From assembly GCA_910587035.1 (NCBI GenBank), contig CAJUMQ010000029.1, forward strand, positions 1 to 24,809: DNA of 24,809 bases. The letters are read 5' to 3'. Shown one piece after another: positions 6,994 through 13,543 of the stretch (its first letter is position 1; each line of letters begins with the position of its first letter). The DNA is from an uncultured Desulfovibrio sp. (GTDB taxonomy: Bacteria; Desulfobacterota; Desulfovibrionia; Desulfovibrionales; Desulfovibrionaceae). The notes below the pieces were generated by a model. It had not been told where the DNA came from, did no database searches, and worked only from the letters and a program-made list of their open reading frames with translations. Made by a program: the position numbers and the translations under genes.

Positions 6994-8694
6994 ATGAAGG
7001 ATATGAAAACCAGATATATTTTTGTGACCGGGGGCGTTCTGTCCTCCTTGGGCAAGGGCCTGGCGGCGGCCTCTCTTGGGGCTCTTCTCCAGGCGCGAGG
7101 GCTTTCCGTCACCATCCAGAAACTTGACCCCTATATAAATATTGACCCTGGCACCATGAACCCTTTCCAGCATGGCGAGGTCTTTGTGACGGATGACGGC
7201 GCCGAGACGGATCTTGATCTCGGGCATTACGAGCGATATCTCAATACTCCCATGTCGCATAAGAACAACACCACATCTGGCGCCATTTATAATAATGTCA
7301 TTGCCAGGGAGAGGCGGGGCGACTATCTGGGCGCGACTGTGCAGGTTATTCCCCACATAACAGATGAGATAAAATCGCGCATCCTCTCTCTTTCCGAAGG
7401 GCCGGATGCGCCTGATGTGGCCATAATTGAAATCGGCGGCACTGTGGGCGATATCGAGGGGCTGCCATTTCTTGAGGCCATCAGACAGCTGAGATCAGAA
7501 CTTGGCAGGGACAACTGCCTCAATATCCACCTGACTCTGGTGCCCTATCTGCGCACAGCCGGGGAACACAAGACCAAGCCCACCCAGCATAGCGTAAAGG
7601 AACTGCTTTCCATTGGCATCCAGCCGGACATAATCCTCTGCCGATGTGAGCACACCATACCCGCGGAGCTGCGCAAAAAGATAGCGCTTTTTTGCAATGT
7701 GGACCAGGATGCCGTGTTCAGTTCGGTGGATGTTGGCAATATTTATGAAGTTCCCCTCAAATTCTATGATGAGGGTTTTGATCAGAAAGTGGCCATAATG
7801 CTGCGACTGCCCGCGCGCAATGCCCGTCTTGAGAGCTGGAAAAAGCTGGTAAACGATTTTGCCAGCCCTCTGGGCAGGGTTACCATTGCCATAGTGGGCA
7901 AATATGTTGATCTCAAGGAGGCCTACAAAAGCCTGCACGAGGCCCTGGTGCACGCCGGGGTGGCCAACCGCGTGGCTGTGGATTTGCGTTATGTCAATTC
8001 CGAGCAGGTGAACCGTGCCAATGAGGATGAGCTGTTTGCGGATTGCGATGGTATACTAGTGCCCGGCGGTTTTGGCTACAGAGGTGTGGAGGGCAAGATT
8101 GAGGCCATTCGCTATGCAAGGGAGAACAAGATTCCTTTTTTTGGCATCTGCCTTGGAATGCAGTGCGCAGTCATAGAGTTTGCCCGCAATGTGGCAGGTA
8201 TGGAACGCGCCAATTCCGAAGAATTTGATGAGAAGACACCGGAAAATGTCATATATCTGTTAAGGGAATGGTACGATTACCGCACCAGCAATCTCGAAAA
8301 ACGCGATGCCACAAGCGACAAGGGGGGCACCATGCGTCTTGGCGCATATCCCTGCACGCTTACGCATGGCACCATTGCCCATGCTGCATATGGTGAGGAA
8401 AATATCAGCGAGCGGCACAGGCACCGCTACGAATTTAATAATAAATTCAAGGAAAAACTGGGGGAATGCGGCCTGGTTTTCAGCGGCAATTCACCTGATG
8501 GCTCCCTTGTGGAGATTGTGGAGCTCACGGAACACCCCTGGTTTGTGGGCTGCCAGTTTCATCCGGAGTTCAAGTCCCGGCCCATGGAGGCTCATCCCCT
8601 CTTCCGCGATTTTATACGGGCTGCCGTGGACTATGCCAGAAGCCATGACAGAGTGGAGCAGGCCCCCGGGGCCGCCACCATGGCGGAATGCTGA
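6994..8694 (+). CDS. pyrG: CTP synthase
   Basis: CTP synthase converts UTP to CTP with ATP and glutamine, the last step of pyrimidine nucleotide synthesis. From the chosen start it has 566 residues. The N-terminal synthetase domain opens with KTRYIFVTGGVLSSLGKGL, its nucleotide-binding loop, and includes DPYINIDPGTMNP and GGTVGDIEG. The C-terminal class I glutaminase domain carries the nucleophile C386 in GICLGMQ and H523 and E525 in FHPEF. I prefer the ATG at 6994 because GGAG lies about 9 nt upstream; the next ATG at 7003 would place the conserved sequence closest to the N-terminus but has no proper spacing. Longer in-frame starts upstream lack support. The gene stands divergently from purQ. 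It precedes rpoN by 112 bp, and rpoN has its own promoter. Confidence 0.97.
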   Translation: MKDMKTRYIFVTGGVLSSLGKGLAAASLGALLQARGLSVTIQKLDPYINIDPGTMNPFQHGEVFVTDDGAETDLDLGHYERYLNTPMSHKNNTTSGAIYNNVIARERRGDYLGATVQVIPHITDEIKSRILSLSEGPDAPDVAIIEIGGTVGDIEGLPFLEAIRQLRSELGRDNCLNIHLTLVPYLRTAGEHKTKPTQHSVKELLSIGIQPDIILCRCEHTIPAELRKKIALFCNVDQDAVFSSVDVGNIYEVPLKFYDEGFDQKVAIMLRLPARNARLESWKKLVNDFASPLGRVTIAIVGKYVDLKEAYKSLHEALVHAGVANRVAVDLRYVNSEQVNRANEDELFADCDGILVPGGFGYRGVEGKIEAIRYARENKIPFFGICLGMQCAVIEFARNVAGMERANSEEFDEKTPENVIYLLREWYDYRTSNLEKRDATSDKGGTMRLGAYPCTLTHGTIAHAAYGEENISERHRHRYEFNNKFKEKLGECGLVFSGNSPDGSLVEIVELTEHPWFVGCQFHPEFKSRPMEAHPLFRDFIRAAVDYARSHDRVEQAPGAATMAEC

Positions 8695-8725
8695 GACATG
8701 CGCCAAGGGCTTGTGAGCGGCCTTG

Positions 8726-8754
8726 TTGCAATGAATATCCGGGTATGGCATAAT
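8726..8754 (+). promoter_or_regulatory. Sigma-70 promoter for the rpoN operon
   Basis: TTGCAA (8726-8731), a 17-bp spacer and CATAAT (8749-8754) form a good sigma-70 promoter. The -10 is extended by TGG immediately upstream. Transcription would begin near 8761, giving a leader of about 45 nt before the rpoN ATG. Confidence 0.6.
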
Positions 8755-8806
8755 TTTTGATAATGTTGAACATTAAACTGATATGGGCGTTATGGTGATC
8801 TAGAAA

Positions 8807-10231
8807 ATGGCATTGGAACTTCGCCAGCAAATGAAGCTGTCCCAGCAGCTGGTCATGACGCCCCAGCTGCAGCAGGCCATAAAGCTGTTGCAGCTTTCCA
8901 GAGTGGAACTGCTGGAGACAGTCCAGCAGGAAATGCTGGAAAACCCCTTTCTTGAAGAATCCTATACAGACGAGAGCCTGGATCAGGCTCCCTCCGAACA
9001 GCGCGATTCACTGGAAAATGAGGCCTATGACCGCGAACTTGCCAGGGATGCCTCCTGGGAGGACTATCTTGGCGAGTTCGCCAGCACCCCAAAGGCAAGC
9101 CAGTCCAGGGAGATGGAAACCGCGGAGGAGCTATCCCCACTGGAATCCCGCTGCGCGTCCAAGCCCACCCTTGAAGGCCATTTGCTATGGCAGTTGCGCC
9201 TGTCCACCATGACGGACAGGCAAAAGGAGATTGGCGAGGTAATCATCGGCAATCTTTCATCATCCGGCTATTTGCAGGCAAGTGTGGAGGAAGTGGCTGA
9301 AATGGCCGGGGCCACCCCGGAAGAAACAGCTGCCGTGCTGGAAAAGGTGCAGCTTATGGACCCGGTGGGTGTTGCCGCGCGTGATGTGCGCGAGTGCCTG
9401 ATGGTGCAGATAAAAAATCTTAATTACGACCGCGACCCTGTTCTCGTGGAGCTTGTGCAGTCCCATCTTGAGGATCTTGAGGCCAAGCGCTACAAGCCTG
9501 TGCTGCGCAAGTTCAAGCTGGACATGGAGGATCTGCAGGAATATCTGGCCATAATAAAGAGCCTGGATCCCATGCCAGGCTCCAGCTTTGGAGGGAGCGA
9601 GCCAACCTATGTGAGTCCGGACATCTTCGTCTACAAGGTTGGCGATGATTTTGTCATAACACTCAACGACAGCGGACTGCCGCAGCTCACCATGTCAACC
9701 CTTGCGGAATTGGATATGAGCGGAGCTTCGGAGAGTGAGCGGGATTATTTTAATGACAAGAGCCGCTCCGCTGCATGGCTTATCAAGAGCCTGTACCAGA
9801 GGCAGCGCACCCTTTACAAGGTTACAGAGAGCATTGTGAGGCATCAGAGGGAGTTCTTCGAAAAGGGCGTCACCCATCTTGCACCATTGATTCTCAAGGA
9901 TATAGCAGATGACATTTCCATGCATGAATCTACCATCAGCAGAATAACGACAAACAAATATGTGGCCACCCCCCATGGGGTATTTGAACTGAAATTCTTT
10001 TTCAATAGTGGCCTTGAGCTTGCGGATGGCACTCAGGTTGGCTCGGAGAGCGTGAAGGCGCTGATCAAGAAATTTATCGCCGATGAGGACCCCAAAAATC
10101 CTCTCAGTGATGAGCGTCTTGGCGAAATGCTCAAGGAAAAGCTGAATGTCACCATTGCCAGGCGCACAGTTGCCAAGTACCGCACCGCTCTGGATATTCC
10201 TTCATCATCCAGGCGCAAAAAACAGTTCTGA
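8807..10231 (+). CDS. rpoN: RNA polymerase sigma-54 factor
   Basis: Sigma-54 directs RNA polymerase to -24/-12 promoters and needs AAA+ activators to open them. The 474-residue sequence shows the glutamine- and leucine-rich activator-interacting region at the N-terminus (QQMKLSQQLVMTPQLQQAIK, 7-26). An acidic linker (about 50-115) is followed by the core-binding domain, and the C-terminal DNA-binding domain includes the RpoN box ARRTVAKYR about 20 residues from the end. The ATG is preceded by GGTGATC at a 7-nt spacing, complementary to the 16S rRNA tail. It leads a tight operon with hpf, rapZ and an EIIA gene, the usual rpoN neighbourhood in proteobacteria. The lptB and other LPS-transport genes that commonly precede rpoN are absent; pyrG is there instead. 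Confidence 0.98.
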   Translation: MALELRQQMKLSQQLVMTPQLQQAIKLLQLSRVELLETVQQEMLENPFLEESYTDESLDQAPSEQRDSLENEAYDRELARDASWEDYLGEFASTPKASQSREMETAEELSPLESRCASKPTLEGHLLWQLRLSTMTDRQKEIGEVIIGNLSSSGYLQASVEEVAEMAGATPEETAAVLEKVQLMDPVGVAARDVRECLMVQIKNLNYDRDPVLVELVQSHLEDLEAKRYKPVLRKFKLDMEDLQEYLAIIKSLDPMPGSSFGGSEPTYVSPDIFVYKVGDDFVITLNDSGLPQLTMSTLAELDMSGASESERDYFNDKSRSAAWLIKSLYQRQRTLYKVTESIVRHQREFFEKGVTHLAPLILKDIADDISMHESTISRITTNKYVATPHGVFELKFFFNSGLELADGTQVGSESVKALIKKFIADEDPKNPLSDERLGEMLKEKLNVTIARRTVAKYRTALDIPSSSRRKKQF

Positions 10232-10250
10232 TAAAAATCTGGAGGGCAGC

Positions 10251-10790
10251 ATGAATATTGCCTTTGCATTCAAAAATTTTGATCCATCTGACCACCTGAA
10301 GAAATATGCCCGGCGGCGCATGGAAAAGTTGGGCCGTTTTTTTGGCAAGGGCGCGGATCTTGATGTCAATGTGGTATTGTCTGTGGACAAATTCCGCCAT
10401 CGCTGCGAGGTGACGGTCAGCGGCGAGGGTTTGCATATTAATGCCGCCGAGCAGGCGCAGGACATGTATGCAGCCATCGATCTGGTCAATGACAAGCTTG
10501 AATCCCAGATCAAGCGCAAGGTATCCAGAGTCAAGGAACATAGGCGCAAGGCCCGCAATGCCGATATCGATGTCTTTACATTCAATGTGGATGCGGAGCC
10601 TGAAGAGGATCAGGAGGTCATTGGCACGGATCGCTTTGCTCCCAAACCGCTGCATGTTGATGAAGCCCTCATGCAGCTGGATTCCATAGGCAGCGAGTTC
10701 CTGGTGTTTTTGAATGCCGAGAACAACCGGGTCAATGTTGTCTACAGGCGCAGAACCACCGGCTATGCCCTGATTGATCCAATTCTGTAG
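10251..10790 (+). CDS. hpf: Long-form ribosome hibernation promoting factor
   Basis: This 179-residue protein binds idle 70S ribosomes and promotes their dimerisation in stationary phase or starvation. The N-terminal HPF/YfiA domain (about 1-100) shows a basic face (KKYARRRMEKL, KLESQIKRKVSRVKEHRRK). The C-terminal dimerisation domain (about 120-179) has the family pattern KPLHVDEALMQLD, FLVFLNAEN and VVYRRRTTGYALIDP. The length marks it as the long type, able to dimerise ribosomes alone. The ATG at 10251 has GGAGG 6 nt upstream; in-frame codons upstream fall inside rpoN and are rejected. It begins 19 nt after rpoN. Confidence 0.95.
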   Translation: MNIAFAFKNFDPSDHLKKYARRRMEKLGRFFGKGADLDVNVVLSVDKFRHRCEVTVSGEGLHINAAEQAQDMYAAIDLVNDKLESQIKRKVSRVKEHRRKARNADIDVFTFNVDAEPEEDQEVIGTDRFAPKPLHVDEALMQLDSIGSEFLVFLNAENNRVNVVYRRRTTGYALIDPIL

Positions 10791-10805
10791 CGCAAGTTTT
10801 GCGTT

Positions 10806-11723
10806 ATGAATGAACCAGCCAGGCCCTGCGGCAGCATCTGCATAATAACCGGCCTGTCCGGCGCGGGCAAAAGCACAGCCCTGCGGGTGTTTGAGGATCT
10901 GCGTTTTTTTGCCGTGGATGGTTTGCCAGCGGTCCTGGCGCCAGAAATCGCGGCCATGATGCAAAGGCATTCCATGTGCCATTTTACGGGTATGGCCATA
11001 GGCATGGATTTGCGCCAGGACAATTTCCTTGCCGAATTTCATGCCGCTGTGGACAGGCTGGTTCATGCCGGATTTGATATAAAAATAATTTTCCTCGAGG
11101 CGGACGATGAGGCGCTTATTCGCCGTTATGCGGCAACCCGCAGGCCGCATCCCCTCGAGAGAAACGGCCTTGGCCTTAAAGGCGCCATCGAAGAGGAGCG
11201 CAAGCTGCTAGGCCCCTTGCGTGAGATGGCCGGAGTGGTGATCAACAGCACAGATTTTTCCATTCATGATCTGCGTCGCTCCATTCAGCGTCTTGTGCTG
11301 GATGGAGCCGGCGCCAAAAAACTTTTGCGCGTCAATCTGGTTTCCTTCGGATTTAAATATGGCATACCGCAGGAAGCGGATTTTGTTTTTGATCTTCGTT
11401 TTTTGCCCAATCCCTACTTTGTGGAGGAGCTCAGGCCCTTCACTGGCCATGACTCCGCCGTGGCAGAATATGTTTTCAGGGATGAAACTGCCCTGGAATA
11501 CAGGCGCAAGCTGGTGGATTTTCTTCTATTTGTGCTTGCAGGGGCCGAGGCGGAGGGCAGATACAGGGTTACAGTGGCCCTGGGATGCACCGGGGGCAGG
11601 CATCGCTCTGTGGCAATGACAGCCCGCATCGCAACCGAGCTGGCCGCTTCAGGGTATTCCATAACCGTGGAAGACCGCACTCTTGAACGGGATGGCAGCG
11701 CAAATGCCGAGAGGGAAAAATGA
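10806..11723 (+). CDS. rapZ: RapZ/YvcJ-type nucleotide-binding adaptor
   Basis: This 305-residue protein belongs to the RapZ family. In E. coli RapZ binds small RNAs GlmY and GlmZ and guides RNase E to regulate glucosamine-6-phosphate synthase; relatives elsewhere bind nucleotides and signalling molecules. The N-terminal Walker A motif GLSGAGKS (16-23) is intact. The C-terminal RNA-binding domain has the conserved GCTGGRHRSV near residue 260. No Shine-Dalgarno sequence is visible in the 15-nt gap after hpf. A small perfect hairpin (CGCAA-GTT-TTGCG) occupies that gap, so translation may depend on coupling. The stop overlaps the EIIA start as ATGA. In most proteobacteria ptsN sits between hpf and rapZ; it is missing here. 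Confidence 0.95.
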   Translation: MNEPARPCGSICIITGLSGAGKSTALRVFEDLRFFAVDGLPAVLAPEIAAMMQRHSMCHFTGMAIGMDLRQDNFLAEFHAAVDRLVHAGFDIKIIFLEADDEALIRRYAATRRPHPLERNGLGLKGAIEEERKLLGPLREMAGVVINSTDFSIHDLRRSIQRLVLDGAGAKKLLRVNLVSFGFKYGIPQEADFVFDLRFLPNPYFVEELRPFTGHDSAVAEYVFRDETALEYRRKLVDFLLFVLAGAEAEGRYRVTVALGCTGGRHRSVAMTARIATELAASGYSITVEDRTLERDGSANAEREK

Positions 11724-12160
11724 CGGAAGAAATCGCTCCCATAGGCATAATAATAGTCTCCCATGGCAAATTTGGCACCGCAATCCTGCGAACAGCGGAG
11801 AGCATAATCGGCCAGCAAAGCGATTATGTCTCCATAAGCGTGGATAGCGCACATGAGGTGGAGGATGCTGTTCGCCGCCTCAATGACGCCGTTGGCTTGC
11901 TGGATCGCGGTGAGGGTGTGCTTGTGCTGACAGACATGTTTGGAGGCACGCCCACCAATCTGGCCCTCTCATTGCTGGGTAAAAACAAGGTGGAAGTGGT
12001 CACTGGCATAAATCTGCCCATGCTTCTGAAAGTTTTTGAGAGCAGAGCCTCCGTCTCATTGCCGGAATTGGCAAAAATGGCTGGTGATGCCGGCCAGGCC
12101 GGCATTGTGGTGACAGGCAGGATGCTGCGCACCAGAGGTCGGGATAAAAATGATGACTGA
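11720..12160 (+). CDS. PTS EIIA component, mannose type
   Basis: This 146-residue protein is a mannose-family EIIA domain, which receives a phosphoryl group from HPr. The phosphorylated histidine is H15 in VSHGKFG. The family's DMFGGTPTN motif (about 72-80) and VVTGINLPML (about 93-102) are present. No EIIB, EIIC or EIID gene follows: after the stop comes a palindrome and then a 430-bp gap before galU. It is therefore likely to work as a regulatory phosphocarrier rather than in sugar import, unless the transport parts lie elsewhere. ATGA overlap with rapZ shows it is the last gene of the rpoN operon. Confidence 0.93.
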   Translation: MTEEIAPIGIIIVSHGKFGTAILRTAESIIGQQSDYVSISVDSAHEVEDAVRRLNDAVGLLDRGEGVLVLTDMFGGTPTNLALSLLGKNKVEVVTGINLPMLLKVFESRASVSLPELAKMAGDAGQAGIVVTGRMLRTRGRDKNDD

Positions 12161-12165
12161 AAAAC

Positions 12166-12187
12166 GGAGAATGCCATGGCATTCTCC
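12166..12187 (+). terminator. Palindromic hairpin ending the rpoN operon
   Basis: GGAGAATGCCA and TGGCATTCTCC form a perfect 11-bp inverted repeat with no loop bases, 5 nt after the EIIA stop. Only TTCC follows, so it is a poor intrinsic terminator. It may instead stabilise the mRNA 3' end or bind a protein. Confidence 0.4.
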
Positions 12188-12383
12188 TTCCCCAGCCTGG
12201 CAAAGGCCATTAGAGACCGGCAAGCATGAGCGGGGATGATTCCTCAGAGGAATATGCAGGGGAGCTGAACTGCCAGAGCTACAATCAGGATACTGCCGAT
12301 GCTGCGCCCCGCTCCCTGTGTCATGCCATGGCGATGCTCCGGTTATTGATAGCTGGCATTCATTGCGTGGCCATGTAATGAGC

Positions 12384-12412
12384 TTGTCTTTTTTTTAACA
12401 GGATATTATGCT
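12384..12412 (+). promoter_or_regulatory. Candidate sigma-70 promoter for galU
   Basis: TTGTCT (12384-12389), a 17-bp T-rich spacer and TATGCT (12407-12412) make a plausible sigma-70 promoter about 180 nt before the galU start codon. Both hexamers match four of six consensus bases. Confidence 0.4.
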
Positions 12413-12592
12413 GTCACCAATTATATCATTTCAGTTTTGTCTCAATGCCGGTCTGGATTTCTGGCCGGTATAAGGTTTGATTTATTGGGGTGGATTCCCG
12501 ACGCCAGGCGCGGGATCTGTATCAGCAACAGAGATGGCCAGGGCCGCGACATTCCTTTGCGCGGCTATGTTCCGGCCGAAGGTAGGGCAGAC

Positions 12593-13465
12593 ATGAAGGA
12601 CATTCGCAAGGTTATTATACCTGTGGCAGGCTGGGGTACACGCTCATTGCCGGCAACCAAGAATATTCCAAAGGAGATGCTCCCCATCTACAACAAGCCG
12701 GTAATCCAGTATGTCGTTGAAGAAGCCATCCGCGCCAAAATTCGTGATGTGATATTTGTCACAAACAGGGATAAAAGCGTTATTGAGGATCATTTTGACT
12801 ACAACCTCCAGCTTGAGGGTGTGCTTGAACGCGCAGGCAAGCTGGACAAGTTGCAGGCTATCCGCGATGTTGCGGAAATGGTGAATATTATGGCCGTGCG
12901 CCAGAAAAAGCAGCTTGGCCTGGGTCATGCCATCCTCTGTGCCAGGGAGCTTGTGCGGGACGATCCTTTTGCCATCATGGTTGGCGATGATCTCATGTTT
13001 GGCGGCGTTCCAGGGATTGGCCAGCTTATTGAAGTTGCCATGGCCGAAAAGATGCCTGTTGTTGGCGTGATGGAAGTGCCCTGGGAAAAAGTCAGCAAAT
13101 ATGGCATAATTGATGGCGAGGAAGTTGCACCTGGCGTTTACCGCGTTCGCGACATGGTGGAAAAGCCGGCCAGGGAAGATGCGCCATCCAGGCTGGCAAT
13201 AGTGGGCCGTTATGTGCTTACCCCTGATATTTTTGATTATCTGGACAAGGTAAAACCTGGTCAGGGCGGCGAGATCCAACTGACAGACGCCATGCAGATG
13301 CTTGCCAAGGAGCGCGGCATGATGGCTGTGCGCATGGCGGGCATGCGTTTTGACGCTGGCGACTGGGCGGAATATCTCACAGCCAATATCTATTTTGCCC
13401 TGCAGGATGAAGATCTGCGGTATGAGCTGCTGGGTCTGCTCAAGAATTTTGTGCAATTCCAGTAG
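12593..13465 (+). CDS. galU: UTP-glucose-1-phosphate uridylyltransferase
   Basis: GalU makes UDP-glucose from UTP and glucose 1-phosphate, feeding lipopolysaccharide and exopolysaccharide synthesis. From the chosen start it has 290 residues, the usual family length. The nucleotidyltransferase loop AGWGTRSLPATKNIPKEM opens the protein. Further family signatures are QLGLGHAILCA, FAIMVGDDL, MVEKP and GGEIQLTDA. The ATG at 12593 has AGG-rich sequence (GGTAGGG) close upstream and places the conserved IRKVIIPVAGWG at residue 4; the longer in-frame reading to 12437 runs through the leader and has no family match. It is a single-gene unit between a candidate promoter and a strong terminator. Confidence 0.95.
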   Translation: MKDIRKVIIPVAGWGTRSLPATKNIPKEMLPIYNKPVIQYVVEEAIRAKIRDVIFVTNRDKSVIEDHFDYNLQLEGVLERAGKLDKLQAIRDVAEMVNIMAVRQKKQLGLGHAILCARELVRDDPFAIMVGDDLMFGGVPGIGQLIEVAMAEKMPVVGVMEVPWEKVSKYGIIDGEEVAPGVYRVRDMVEKPAREDAPSRLAIVGRYVLTPDIFDYLDKVKPGQGGEIQLTDAMQMLAKERGMMAVRMAGMRFDAGDWAEYLTANIYFALQDEDLRYELLGLLKNFVQFQ

Positions 13466-13489
13466 GCCGATTCCCAAGCCATATATCGG

Positions 13490-13512
13490 GGCCGCCTGGG
13501 GGCGGCCTTTTT
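13490..13512 (+). terminator. Rho-independent terminator after galU
   Basis: A perfect 7-bp GC-rich stem (GGCCGCC/GGCGGCC) with a TGGG loop is followed by five T. It lies 24 nt after the galU stop. Confidence 0.92.
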
Positions 13513-13515
13513 CAT

Positions 13516-13521
13516 TATAAT
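13516..13521 (+). promoter_or_regulatory. -10 box of a candidate priA promoter
   Basis: A perfect TATAAT lies four bases after the galU terminator T-run. Transcription would begin near 13528, only about 16 nt before the priA ATG. No -35 element is visible because the spacing falls inside the terminator stem. Confidence 0.4.
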
Positions 13522-13543
13522 TCTGTCTGGTCTGTCTTAAAGC

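Larger units (their letters stand above)
12161..12592 (+). other. Gene-poor spacer and galU leader
   Basis: This 432-bp stretch between the EIIA gene and galU holds a palindrome (12166-12187), a candidate promoter (12384-12412) and about 170 nt of untranslated leader. A 50-codon ORF at 12226-12378 lacks a ribosome site and recognisable homology. The leader contains the inverted repeats CCCG/CGGG near 12498-12516 and GCCGCG/CGCGGC at 12543-12565, which could fold, but I recognise no riboswitch class. Confidence 0.5.

Noticed and set aside
8746..8760. A TGGCATA-N4-TTGA match to a sigma-54 promoter upstream of rpoN
   Set aside because: The essential -12 GC is GA here, and the same bases form a good sigma-70 promoter with 17-bp spacing and an extended -10.
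10149..11150. A 333-codon minus-strand ORF opposite hpf and rapZ
   Set aside because: It is antisense to two well-supported genes and has no family resemblance.
12226..12378. A 50-codon plus-strand ORF between the EIIA gene and galU
   Set aside because: No ribosome site, no recognisable domain, and it lies just before the galU promoter.
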